The position numbers were made by a program, and so were the translations under genes. Under the pieces are notes generated by a model that was given only the letters and a program-made list of their open reading frames with translations, did not search any database and had not been told where the DNA came from. From JAFGNW01 sp964618515 (GTDB lineage: Bacteria > Zixibacteria > MSB-5A5 > GN15 > FEB-12), in contig CAZUAS010000001.1 in assembly GCA_964618515.1 (NCBI GenBank), positions 17,635-81,634 on the forward strand: a stretch of DNA of 64,000 bases, in the 5' to 3' direction. Shown one piece after another: positions 17,465-25,609 of this stretch. The stretch's first letter is position 1. Each line of letters begins with the position of its first letter.

Positions 17465-18850
17465 TTACAACATTCTTATTGCTTTTTCATAGGGGGTAAA
17501 TCCAGGGATGCCCTTATGCAAGGTTAAATCCGGTTTATGAAAAGCCGGATTCTCATAGATGACCCGAAGAAGTTTTTCCCTTTCCGAAGGCTCGGCGAGA
17601 TGAGCAATTCCCACCGCCCGCTCCCCGAGGCTCAAACCCCGCGGGTCGAAAGCACCGTATTCGGTAACGATAATTATCTGGTCGGCTGGGATACCGGTGG
17701 TGGTAATACCCGCCGGACTGCGGTCAACAATTTTAGAAATACCGGCCTGGGTGGTTGATTTGAGAGCGATAATGGCAATACCGCCGGGTGAATACTGAGC
17801 TCCGCGAATGAAATCGGCCTGACCGCCGACACCGCTGTATATTTTGCGGGCATCCAGCGAGTCCGCCCAGATATTGCCGTGAAGGTCCACCCCGATCGCC
17901 CCATTTATAGTCACCATCCTGGGTTGCTCGGCAATATGAAAAACACTGTTGGTAAAATCACAGGGACGGCTCTGAACCGAACTATTATCGCCCAGCCAGT
18001 CATATTCCGCCTGGTTCTGCGCCAGGAATATCGCCGAGATGCAGAAATTTATGTCACTTTTCCAGCGGTTGGTCACCACCCCCTCTTTCACCAGCTTGAT
18101 CATGGCACTGGCAAATAGTTCAGTATGAATACCCAGGTCGCGAACGCCTTTTTTCAGGATAGCATTGGTCACTGCCTCGGGAACTTCCCCAATACCATAC
18201 TGCAAAGTCGAGCCGGGGGTATCACCGGAACCGTCATGAATATACAAAGCCGCGATAATTTCCCCGATTTTATTGGCGCGTTCGTCGGGTTCCTGGACGG
18301 GGCTGGCCGGAAGTTCATAGTCGGTATCCAGCATATAATCGATGATGCTTTCGTGGATGGTCGTCCCCAGTACGAAGGGCATTTTGGCATTGCGTTCGAC
18401 GATGACCAGCCCGCCGTTCTTTTTGGCCGTTTGAATCGCCGCCAGTACACTCTCCACCGTCGTACCAAGGCTGTAGTTACCGGCTTTATCGGGACCGCTG
18501 ACCGTCAGCAGAACAACATTGGGTTTGACCCGACGAATATAACGGGGAACCTCCGAAAGGTGCATGGGGTGATATTTAGCCCAGCCTTTATTTACCGCTT
18601 CCTTGGACAGGTAACTGTTGAATATGACCCGGTGAGTTAAATCCTGACACCGTTCTCTGGAAAAAAGCGGCGCCAGACGCTCCCCGAGTAATAGAATGCT
18701 GAATATATCGACATCCTTAATCGACAGGTCGGTAGCCAGTTGCAGCAGAAGTTCCTGCGGAGCGGCGGCATTACCCGCCGCATATATAATCGAACCAGGT
18801 TTGATAATCGTCGAGTTGATCACCTCGTCAGCAGACGACACTCTTTTCAT
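17465..18850 (-). CDS. Acetyl-CoA hydrolase/transferase family CoA-transferase
   Basis: 461 residues, of the 4-hydroxybutyrate/acetate CoA-transferase type. Conserved blocks are LQYGIGEVPEAV (about 217-228), LGIHTELF with Glu244 at the position of the thioester-forming glutamate in 4-hydroxybutyrate CoA-transferase, GVGGQADFIRGA (340-351) and VTEYGAFDPRG (about 395-405). It transfers CoA between short acyl groups. Beside the methylmalonyl-CoA operon a propionyl-CoA:succinate or acetate CoA-transferase role is attractive but inferred. It is a separate transcription unit on the same strand as the mutase operon and converges on the thioredoxin gene. Confidence 0.88.
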   Translation of the reverse strand: MKRVSSADEVINSTIIKPGSIIYAAGNAAAPQELLLQLATDLSIKDVDIFSILLLGERLAPLFSRERCQDLTHRVIFNSYLSKEAVNKGWAKYHPMHLSEVPRYIRRVKPNVVLLTVSGPDKAGNYSLGTTVESVLAAIQTAKKNGGLVIVERNAKMPFVLGTTIHESIIDYMLDTDYELPASPVQEPDERANKIGEIIAALYIHDGSGDTPGSTLQYGIGEVPEAVTNAILKKGVRDLGIHTELFASAMIKLVKEGVVTNRWKSDINFCISAIFLAQNQAEYDWLGDNSSVQSRPCDFTNSVFHIAEQPRMVTINGAIGVDLHGNIWADSLDARKIYSGVGGQADFIRGAQYSPGGIAIIALKSTTQAGISKIVDRSPAGITTTGIPADQIIIVTEYGAFDPRGLSLGERAVGIAHLAEPSEREKLLRVIYENPAFHKPDLTLHKGIPGFTPYEKAIRML

Positions 18851-18991
18851 ATTTAAATAACTCCTTAACCGCTTGCCTATGTCTATCCCAAGGGTACCTT
18901 CGGACTTTTTTTCCGCCTATAGATAACAAATTCGGCAAATTTGTCCAGTAAATTATTTTTAGGAAGGGATGCTAAAAAAACGCTAAGAGAA

Positions 18992-19549
18992 TTACTGTCG
19001 ATACTCGTTCCGGGGCAGGTCAAAATACTTGACGCCTTCGAAAAATTTAAATTTCTCCGGCAAACCGGTAATGTCCTTTTTATATTTCAGACCGATTTTT
19101 TCGACCACCTTAATTGAAGCCGTGTTGTCGGGTTTAACAATCGCTACAATTCTCTCCAGACCAAGAGTATCGAAACCATATCGAAGTAGCGCCCGGGCGG
19201 CTTCGGTGGCGTAACCCCGCCCCCAGACATCACGGCTCATCCCGTAATAGATTTCAATTTCCTCCGGGTTGATTTCAAGCCGCCCCAGCCCCACCCAGCC
19301 GACCAGCCGGTGCGAATGATTCTCTCTCACCGCCAGGGAAAAACGGGTAATCCGCTGAGGAGTGTTTTCATCATAACGTTGCAATATCCGCTTGAAAGTG
19401 ACCATGAATTCATCAAATGTCATTGATTTTTCGGGGATATATCGTAAAACCGCTTCGTTATTGATAATCCCGTAGAAATCAAGCGCGTCATCATCCGTAA
19501 AAAGCCGGATTGTCAACCGCCCGGTTTCCAGATAGAAATTAGTAAACAT
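18992..19549 (-). CDS. GNAT N-acetyltransferase, RimJ/RimL-like
   Basis: A 185-residue protein starting with the family pattern LETGRLTIRLFTDDDALDFYGIINN. The acetyl-CoA binding motif is SRDVWGRGYATEAARALLRYGF, followed by IVKPDNTASIKVVEKIGL. Relatives acetylate ribosomal protein N-termini, small amines or antibiotics; the target here is unknown. It starts eight bases after the phosphotransferase gene, so the two are probably cotranscribed. Confidence 0.87.
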   Translation of the reverse strand: MFTNFYLETGRLTIRLFTDDDALDFYGIINNEAVLRYIPEKSMTFDEFMVTFKRILQRYDENTPQRITRFSLAVRENHSHRLVGWVGLGRLEINPEEIEIYYGMSRDVWGRGYATEAARALLRYGFDTLGLERIVAIVKPDNTASIKVVEKIGLKYKKDITGLPEKFKFFEGVKYFDLPRNEYRQ

Positions 19550-19557
19550 CTTACACT

Positions 19558-20553
19558 CTATAAGTTTGTAAAATCCAGATCAATAATAGGAGATTCATTT
19601 TCGATACTTTCCCGGCGGCCGTTCATAAATCGCCGACACCAGTCGTTCAAATCACCCGCATTCTCTGCCAGTAAGACAATATATAATTCCATCTCCCGGA
19701 CTTTCAAAAACAGTGGAATCCGTTCCAGCCAGAATTTTTCAATCTTGTTTTCACGGCGGTACCCTTTTAAAAAACTGCTCATGAAATTCCCGGCGAAAAC
19801 CGTATCGGTGGGGTCGATATTATTATCCCGAAGAACATAAAAAAGAGGAATCGCAATATCGAAGGCAAACCAATGATACTGACAATCATCGAAATCAAAA
19901 ACCGTAATACGACCATCGTCGATAAAAAAATTGCCGTGATGTAAATCACAATGGATCAAACCGTAAGCATCACTATCAGTTGATAAGGTATACAAGTTTT
20001 CCTTTAACCGGTGGCATTTCTCTAAAACTCCCGGCTGTGAGGACGGAATATATTTTTCAATGTCCATCGTGTAATCTTCGAACCACTGAAAACGCCGGAA
20101 CGCCGGCTTTGAGGGCACAAAAGTTTTAGTGCATCTATGCATGCGACCCAGTGTTTCGCCCCAGGTTTCAATCAAGCTCTTGCTCCAGTTCTCGTTTCTG
20201 GCGGATAGTCCCGGAGCTTTTTCAAAAGAATAAACCAGGAAAAAAGACCCGTCAATTTCAATCCGCTCGACCAACCGCTTGCCCTGTGAAAGAACCGCCC
20301 TGGCAACCGCAACATTGCCATCAGCCAGGTAATTGACCCACTCCAGCTCCCCCTGAATCATAGCTTCCGTCCGATGAATACTATGGGTTATTTTCATTAT
20401 ATAAGCTTTGTCTTCTCTTTCATATTCATAGACAAAACTTTCAAATGAGCCCAGCCGCTTGAGGTTTTCACTCGAAATCCCGTAGCACCCGGCTGCCTCT
20501 TTCAGGATGTATTCACGGTTGCCAGAAAAGACCTGTTCGCTTCTTGAATCCAG
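19558..20553 (-). CDS. Kinase-fold phosphotransferase with probable CTG start
   Basis: An APH/homoserine-kinase-II/SrkA-type small-molecule or protein kinase. The catalytic loop is GLIHCDLHHGNFF and the metal motif is VFDFDDCQYHW. The first ATG, at 20397, would put the ATP-binding Lys at residue 2 (MKIT) and delete the nucleotide loop. The same frame stays open to 20556. It encodes the missing N-lobe (ILKEAAGCYGISSENLKRLG, then SFESFVYEYEREDKAYIMKI). There is no ATG, GTG or TTG in the extension, but CTG at 20551-20553 lies six bases after GGGAG. With it the protein is 331 residues, the usual family length. The extension is strongly supported; the exact start codon is less so. The substrate is unknown. 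Confidence 0.7.
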   Translation of the reverse strand: MDSRSEQVFSGNREYILKEAAGCYGISSENLKRLGSFESFVYEYEREDKAYIMKITHSIHRTEAMIQGELEWVNYLADGNVAVARAVLSQGKRLVERIEIDGSFFLVYSFEKAPGLSARNENWSKSLIETWGETLGRMHRCTKTFVPSKPAFRRFQWFEDYTMDIEKYIPSSQPGVLEKCHRLKENLYTLSTDSDAYGLIHCDLHHGNFFIDDGRITVFDFDDCQYHWFAFDIAIPLFYVLRDNNIDPTDTVFAGNFMSSFLKGYRRENKIEKFWLERIPLFLKVREMELYIVLLAENAGDLNDWCRRFMNGRRESIENESPIIDLDFTNL

Positions 20554-20720
20554 ATTTCACTCCCGTAAGATTAAAAAACATACGCCAAATAATTAATAAA
20601 TTTTCATCACTTGAACAATTTATAATATTCTTTCCTCCATTGTGAGGGACGTAAGAAACAGCCGTTCGCTTTCCAGAAAACGAATCCTTTTTAAATTATT
20701 TTCATTTCTACTCATATTCA

Positions 20721-21827
20721 TCAGATTAAACCTTTCTTTTTCAGTTCCTCTCTTTCTTTAAGGGTTTTGTGGATACGCCGGCTGAACTCACGTTCCGTTT
20801 GTCTAAGCGCTTTGACATCCTTGCGTTTCTCGAGATAACGAAGTTCCTTTTTCATTTTTAGATAATTTTCAAACCGCTTTGCCTCCAGAGTACCATCATC
20901 GATAGCCGCTCTTACGGCGCAACCCGGTTCGTTGTCATGTTCACAATCCCGGAAACGACAATGCCCGGCCAGTTCTTCAATGTCGGCAAAAGTCCGGCTG
21001 AGACCGGCTTCATTATCCCATAGTTGCAGTTCTCTCAAACCGGGAGTGTCAATAACAATTCCTCCGGAAGGCAATAACAGCATCTCCCGGCTGGTGGTGG
21101 TATGCCGGCCCCGGCTGTCGTCAGAACGAACTCCACACGTTTTAAGACGTTCCTCGCCAAGTAACTGATTTATAATAGTCGACTTGCCCACCCCCGATGA
21201 ACCCAGAAAAACGGCGGTCTCACCCTTATTAATATGTTGTATTATGGTATCAAGGCCCTGATTATAAGAAGCGCTTATAGCCAGTACTGTCACCCCGAGT
21301 GCAATTTCCCGGACCTCTTCGATGACCGTGTCTATATCCGGGCAGAGGTCGGCTTTATTCAGGACAATTATCGGCCTGGCGCCGCTGTCCCAGGCCACCG
21401 TGAGATAGCGTTCCATCCGGCGAATATTATAATCACCGTCCAGCCCGCTGACCAGAAAGACCGTATCGACATTGGCCGCCAGCACCTGCCGGTCGGTTTT
21501 TCCCCCCGTATCAGGCATGCCTCCAGAGAGCACCGCCTTACGGGAGAAATCGCTTTTTCGCGGCAACAGTTTATGAATCGTCGCCCGGCTTTCGTTCGGG
21601 CGAACTGTTATTGCCACCCAGTCACCGACTACCGGGAAATCAGAGCGCGACCGCGCTTCATGGCGGAAACGTCCCGCTACTTCAGCCAATAATTCGCCCT
21701 GCTCACCCAAAACATGATAAAGATTTTTATGCTCCATGCTTATGCGGGCAGGCAAAAAACCGTTATTATGCAGTTTTTCAAAATTTTCCTTAAAAAAAGA
21801 ATTCCAGCCTAACTGTGTTATATTCAT
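20721..21827 (-). CDS. rsgA: Ribosome small-subunit-dependent GTPase RsgA
   Basis: 368 residues with the circularly permuted GTPase order. An N-terminal OB domain (HVLGEQGELLAEVAGRF) is followed by G4 NKAD, G1 GSSGVGKST, G3 DTPG, and a zinc knuckle CRFRDCEHDNEPGC. A basic C-terminal helix ends the protein. RsgA checks late maturation of the 30S subunit. It follows the methyltransferase gene after a 39-base gap and may share its leader. Confidence 0.95.
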   Translation of the reverse strand: MNITQLGWNSFFKENFEKLHNNGFLPARISMEHKNLYHVLGEQGELLAEVAGRFRHEARSRSDFPVVGDWVAITVRPNESRATIHKLLPRKSDFSRKAVLSGGMPDTGGKTDRQVLAANVDTVFLVSGLDGDYNIRRMERYLTVAWDSGARPIIVLNKADLCPDIDTVIEEVREIALGVTVLAISASYNQGLDTIIQHINKGETAVFLGSSGVGKSTIINQLLGEERLKTCGVRSDDSRGRHTTTSREMLLLPSGGIVIDTPGLRELQLWDNEAGLSRTFADIEELAGHCRFRDCEHDNEPGCAVRAAIDDGTLEAKRFENYLKMKKELRYLEKRKDVKALRQTEREFSRRIHKTLKEREELKKKGLI

Positions 21828-21866
21828 TTTTAATTATATCCTCAATTATAACAATTCATCCTGTCG

Positions 21867-22649
21867 TTACTTCTTTTCGGCCACCAGCCTTATGAAACCC
21901 AGGTACCGGCCCCGGTCTTCGCGAAGCGCCGGAGCTTCATCGTCGAAATAAACACCCAGCTCGTCCAGAAGCTCGGCCCATTTTAACCAGTATTGCCAGC
22001 CGTCAGGCATGGTATCGGCCACTTTTATTTTCACCAGGCCGGTTTTCTCCCAGTGCTTTTGCCACCAGTCAACCGTGTGAAAACTGAAGCACTCCGCCGG
22101 ATTCCAGAATACCGAACCCGACGGCATCCGGCGCGTTAGGTATTCCGGAACCTCGTTTTCAAAATCTCGCATCAAACCAGGCACCACAATGCCTATCCGG
22201 CTCCCGGGCGGCACAAACGAAAGAATATAACCGAGATAATTTTCATCGGTACCGTAATAGTGATAAGAGTCAAGACTTACTATCGCCTCAAAAAAACCGG
22301 CGGCATAAGGTAAAGAATGAGCCTCCGTATAGACCGGAAAGACCCGCTCTTGCATACCTGCCTGGCAGATACGCGGCCAGTTCTCCGACGGTTTAATCCA
22401 CAGGTCGCTGGCCCAGACATTAATGTCGAATTCTTTAGCCAGGAATACGGAACTAACTGCCTTGCCACAGCCAAGGTCCAGTATCCGCTGGTTTTTCTGA
22501 AACTCCATCGCCCGGCAGAGCCACTCGGTAAGCCAGAGGACATTCGGTCCCATATGATTGTCAATGACCCACTGCAGGTCATATTTATTACTCAAAGGAA
22601 AATCTTCCGTTTTGAGCCTTGAAATCAAATCTTCTTTTGATATTTTCAT
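21867..22649 (-). CDS. Class I SAM-dependent methyltransferase
   Basis: About 260 residues. Motif I is RILDLGCGKAVSSVFLAKEF, followed by an acidic loop VWASDLW and motif post-I/II FEAIVSLDSYHYYG. The C-terminal half is rich in aromatics (VDWWQKHWEKTG, WQYWLKWAELL). I prefer ATG 22649 over a TTG seven codons upstream. It resembles small-molecule or lipid-type methyltransferases, but the substrate cannot be read. Directly upstream on its strand lie a small ORF and two terminators that may control it by attenuation. Confidence 0.83.
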   Translation of the reverse strand: MKISKEDLISRLKTEDFPLSNKYDLQWVIDNHMGPNVLWLTEWLCRAMEFQKNQRILDLGCGKAVSSVFLAKEFDINVWASDLWIKPSENWPRICQAGMQERVFPVYTEAHSLPYAAGFFEAIVSLDSYHYYGTDENYLGYILSFVPPGSRIGIVVPGLMRDFENEVPEYLTRRMPSGSVFWNPAECFSFHTVDWWQKHWEKTGLVKIKVADTMPDGWQYWLKWAELLDELGVYFDDEAPALREDRGRYLGFIRLVAEKK

Positions 22650-22696
22650 CGCTTTCTTTCTGTAACTCAATTATTGCCGATTTTTAATAACTGAAC

Positions 22697-22724
22697 AAAA
22701 AAACCGCGTGCATTACGCCCGCGG
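22697..22724 (-). terminator. Second intrinsic terminator in the methyltransferase leader
   Basis: On the minus strand CCGCG-g-GC-GTAAT-GC-a-CGCGG forms a seven-pair stem with one mismatch, followed by seven T. It ends about 45 bases before the methyltransferase ATG. Confidence 0.75.
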
Positions 22725-22733
22725 CTGGAAGAT

Positions 22734-22759
22734 AAAAAAACCTTCCCTTAAGGAAGGTT
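22734..22759 (-). terminator. First intrinsic terminator in the methyltransferase leader
   Basis: On the minus strand AACCTTCC, a TTAAG loop and GGAAGGTT form a perfect eight-pair stem, followed by seven further T. It begins 28 bases after the stop codon of the 19-codon leader ORF. Confidence 0.85.
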
Positions 22760-22786
22760 GTCTTTATCCGTACCTGTTACGACAGA

Positions 22787-22846
22787 TTAAAAACAACGCC
22801 TCCCGGGACGTAATACACTCGTAATATCAATCGAAACAGCTCTCAT
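22787..22846 (-). CDS. Putative 19-residue leader peptide
   Basis: ATG to TAA encodes MRAVSIDITSVLRPGRRCF. GGAGG lies nine bases before the ATG and a promoter-like sequence stands about 55 bases upstream. Parts of the Shine-Dalgarno region (GGACGTA) can pair with TACGTCC inside the ORF. Two strong terminators follow before the methyltransferase gene. Promoter, short ORF and terminators in this order are typical of transcription attenuators. The peptide has four Arg (two adjacent) and ends Arg-Arg-Cys-Phe, so the sensed signal is unclear. It could also be chance. Confidence 0.45.
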   Translation of the reverse strand: MRAVSIDITSVLRPGRRCF

Positions 22847-22899
22847 GTAATACGTCCTCCTTTTTTTAATCCGTTTAAAAATAAAATTTCAACTTGTTT

Positions 22900-22927
22900 A
22901 ATTTATCATAAATTAAAAAAAAGTCAA
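22900..22927 (-). promoter_or_regulatory. Candidate promoter for the leader/methyltransferase unit
   Basis: On the minus strand TTGACT (22922-22927) and TAAATT (22900-22905) are spaced by 16 bases in an AT-rich stretch. This is a reasonable but not perfect sigma-70-type match. Confidence 0.45.
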
Positions 22928-22953
22928 GAAAATAAACTGACCCGAATACTGGT

Positions 22954-22985
22954 AAAGGCCGCCCCTGACAACAGGGACGACCTTT
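22954..22985 (-). terminator. Hairpin after the dockerin-module gene
   Basis: AAAGG.CG.CCCTG, loop TTGT, CAGGG.CG.CCTTT forms a long stem with two G-U pairs on the minus strand, 20 bases after the dockerin ORF stop. The T-tail is short, so termination is likely rather than certain. Confidence 0.5.
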
Positions 22986-23006
22986 AGCATATCCTTTTTT
23001 AGAGAG

Positions 23007-23318
23007 TTACGGACAGACTGACAGGGGGGTATGGGTAATATACAGGAAATCTATCAGTTTGGTGATATCCGAGATATCCGGCTGGCCACCGCTGCCATCG
23101 GCATCGGCTTCCTCCGGGCAGCACAGCGGTTCATGACTTAAATACAGATAATCTATAAGACGGGTGATATCGGAGATGTCGGCGTCGCCACCGCTGCAGT
23201 CGGCGTCTCCCCGCGTGCCAACACAACAATCGGCCGAGTAAACTACTATATGGAGGTCACAAAGAGAGGTGTCCTCTATATCAGTAACCCCGACTATCAT
23301 TTCAATAGGGGAAAGCAC
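23007..23318 (-). CDS. Dockerin-like C-terminal module, 5' end of gene missing
   Basis: The convincing part (about 23007-23228) has two EF-hand-like repeats, GDADCSGGDADISDITRLID and ADGSGGQPDISDITKLIDFL. They are separated by the Cys pair of PLCCPEEAD. The same module ends the M14 peptidase at 44.4-44.6 kb, so it is a C-terminal domain of secreted proteins in this organism. Here it has no catalytic part: the frame is closed by a stop at 23349-23351 and overlaps the spermidine-synthase-like gene on the other strand. The GTG at 23318 is merely the first possible start. It is probably the tail of a larger gene cut by a rearrangement or a misjoin. Confidence 0.6.
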   Translation of the reverse strand: MLSPIEMIVGVTDIEDTSLCDLHIVVYSADCCVGTRGDADCSGGDADISDITRLIDYLYLSHEPLCCPEEADADGSGGQPDISDITKLIDFLYITHTPLSVCP

Positions 23319-25526
23319 TCGGCTGAATTTTTTTATACTTTCGCTTTTTTAATCCTGTCGCTGGCCGTGCTCGGGCTGGGCCTGGGAGCTCCGGCTTTAC
23401 ACCTGTTCTCTTTTTTGAACCGGGGCAAAACGCTGGGTATTTCATTATCCCTGGCCTCTCTGACGGCCCTGGTCGGCCCGCCCCTGGTTTTTAAACTCGG
23501 CCTGAAATTCTCGGAATTGCTGCAGAGCTGGACGATGGTCGGCAAATTCGCCAGCACTGTCGTTCTGCTCAGCTGTACCTTCTTTTTCGCCGGCATTGCC
23601 TTGGCCCTGCTTTTCAAGCGCCATTATCAGCAGATGCCACGGCTGTATATGGCCGACCTTCTCGGTGCCGGTATCGGCGTCGTCATGGCTATCGTGATGA
23701 TGAATCGCTTCGAAACCCCGGCGGCGACTTTTTTAATAACTGTCCCGCTCCTGCTGGCCGCGTTTATCGCCAGCGAACGCCGGTTGAAAATCCTGCCCGT
23801 TATCGTATCCGCGCTCTTGCTGTTTTTCGTACCCTCGGCAAAAACCCTTCTTGAGATGAAACACCCGGAACGCGCCCTGGTCATCTACAAACACTGGGAT
23901 GCCATGGCCAAGATTAAAGTCTTTGATTTCGGCACCCACCGCGGCCTTGAAATCGATAATGTCGCCAACTCCCCGGTATATCCTTTCGACGGCAACTGGG
24001 ACCGTCCTGACTTCCTTCGCTTCCAGTTCGGCATCGCCGTGAATTACCTGATTAAACAGTTCGATTCGTGCACATTTCTCTCTCTGGGTGCCGGGGGCGG
24101 AGTCGATGTCCTCCAGGCTTTGCAGGAAGGCTGTACGGAAATACATGCCGTCGAGGTCAACCCGCATATCAACCGAATGATGCTCGTGGATGACCCTTCG
24201 GGATACCGGCCGCCAGCTCCGCCTGACACCCTTACGCCCCGAATCATCACCCTGGCCGAGTACACGGGACATATCTACCGGGACCCCCAGGTCAGAGTCA
24301 TTACGGAAGACGTTCGCACTTACGTCAAACGTTTTAAAAACAAGTTCGACGTAATATATTCTCTCAGTTCGAACACCTGGGCGGCGCTGGCTTCGGGCGC
24401 TTTCGCCCTGGCGGAAAATTACCTCTTCACCACCGAGGCTTTCGAAGATTACTGGCGGGCTCTCTCGGACAGCGGTTTCATGATGATGGAACACCAGTTT
24501 TACATGCCGCGGCTGGTCGGCGAAGTCATGGACGCTCTTAAAAAACAGGGGGTGGAAAACGTCACCGGCCATTTCGCCGTTTATGACCTGCCCCAGCTGC
24601 GCCGCCAGGTTCTGCTTCTTTCAAAGCGATCCCTAAACGACTCCCTGCGCTACCATGCCCTTTTCGACCTCACCCCCGAAGCCTACCCTTACATCCATCT
24701 TTTATACCCGGCGCCCGATTCGCTCTCGGACAATCTTATCAACCGCATCGTACAAAACGGCTGGCGGGCCGAAGCCGCTTCGGTCGCGGTCGATATCTCG
24801 CCCTGCACCGACGACCGCCCCTTTATCGCCCATATGGGCCGGTGGAAAAATTTCTACTGGAATAAACCGGATAAAATCCTGCCCTATGAATTTTACGGGT
24901 TCCCGCTGTCCAAAATTATTATCGTCATCATTTTAATAGTAATAATTGTCCTGGTATTACCTCTTAACCTGCTTCCTTATTTCATGAAAAAAGACAAGCT
25001 TAAAGCCGTCCCCTGGCTGTATTTCTTCACCATCGGCGCCGCCTTCATGATTGTCGAGGTCATTCTTATTCAGAAATACACCCTCTTCGTCGGCCCCTCG
25101 GTTTACAGCATCACCACCATTCTTTTAACTCTCCTGGTTGCCTCCGGCCTCGGCAGCCGTTTTTCCGAAAAAGTCGGCGATGGCGTCGCTTTCGGCATGA
25201 TCTGTCTCTGGCTGCTTCTGGAAATATTTGTATTCCGACACCTGACCGGCGCCCTGAGTGCTTTAACTGTTTTCCCGCGCATCCTGATAACCGCCCTTCT
25301 GATTTTCCCGCTGGGCTTTTTCATGGGCATGCCCTTCCCCAAGGGAACACTCAAAGTAAGAGAACTTATTGACTGGGGGTTTGCCGTTAACGGCGTCGCC
25401 TCGGTTCTTGGGGCTACCGCCGTTATCCTGGTGGCCCTGGCGTTCGGACTCAACGCCGCCCTTATGGCCGCGGCGGTCCTGTACCTGCTGGCGTTCGGGT
25501 TTATATCATTGAAATCCACCTGGTAA
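23250..25526 (+). CDS. Membrane-embedded spermidine-synthase-like protein, N-terminus probably lost
   Basis: 758 residues. A block of membrane segments (about 27-190) is followed by a Rossmann methyltransferase/aminopropyltransferase-like domain with FLSLGAGGGVDVLQAL and HAVEVNP (277-304) and DVRTYVKRFKNKFDVIYSLS. A second membrane block fills about 540-755. The family is a poorly characterised set of spermidine synthase homologues; polyamine synthesis is not shown. Relatives normally begin with a helix of the type SLxYEIxLTRxFS directly before YHFAFLVISLALLGLG. Here homology starts at FFYTFAFLILSLAVLGLG and the preceding 26 residues are unrelated. The first helix is therefore missing and the start is uncertain. 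Confidence 0.7.
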   Translation: MEVTKRGVLYISNPDYHFNRGKHSAEFFYTFAFLILSLAVLGLGLGAPALHLFSFLNRGKTLGISLSLASLTALVGPPLVFKLGLKFSELLQSWTMVGKFASTVVLLSCTFFFAGIALALLFKRHYQQMPRLYMADLLGAGIGVVMAIVMMNRFETPAATFLITVPLLLAAFIASERRLKILPVIVSALLLFFVPSAKTLLEMKHPERALVIYKHWDAMAKIKVFDFGTHRGLEIDNVANSPVYPFDGNWDRPDFLRFQFGIAVNYLIKQFDSCTFLSLGAGGGVDVLQALQEGCTEIHAVEVNPHINRMMLVDDPSGYRPPAPPDTLTPRIITLAEYTGHIYRDPQVRVITEDVRTYVKRFKNKFDVIYSLSSNTWAALASGAFALAENYLFTTEAFEDYWRALSDSGFMMMEHQFYMPRLVGEVMDALKKQGVENVTGHFAVYDLPQLRRQVLLLSKRSLNDSLRYHALFDLTPEAYPYIHLLYPAPDSLSDNLINRIVQNGWRAEAASVAVDISPCTDDRPFIAHMGRWKNFYWNKPDKILPYEFYGFPLSKIIIVIILIVIIVLVLPLNLLPYFMKKDKLKAVPWLYFFTIGAAFMIVEVILIQKYTLFVGPSVYSITTILLTLLVASGLGSRFSEKVGDGVAFGMICLWLLLEIFVFRHLTGALSALTVFPRILITALLIFPLGFFMGMPFPKGTLKVRELIDWGFAVNGVASVLGATAVILVALAFGLNAALMAAAVLYLLAFGFISLKSTW

Positions 25527-25609
25527 GGTGTTATAATGGCTCAACAGTTGATATCGCTGTCTTTAGTAAAAACAAGGTTGGAGCGGTTATATTAAGAAAG
25601 GCATCCCGA

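Noticed and set aside
17465..18850. Citrate lyase or butyrate-type CoA-transferase
   Set aside because: The IHTELF glutamate and GVGGQADF blocks place it in the acetyl-CoA hydrolase/4-hydroxybutyrate CoA-transferase family.
23733..24572. 279-codon minus-strand ORF
   Set aside because: Antisense to the spermidine-synthase-like gene, no domain.
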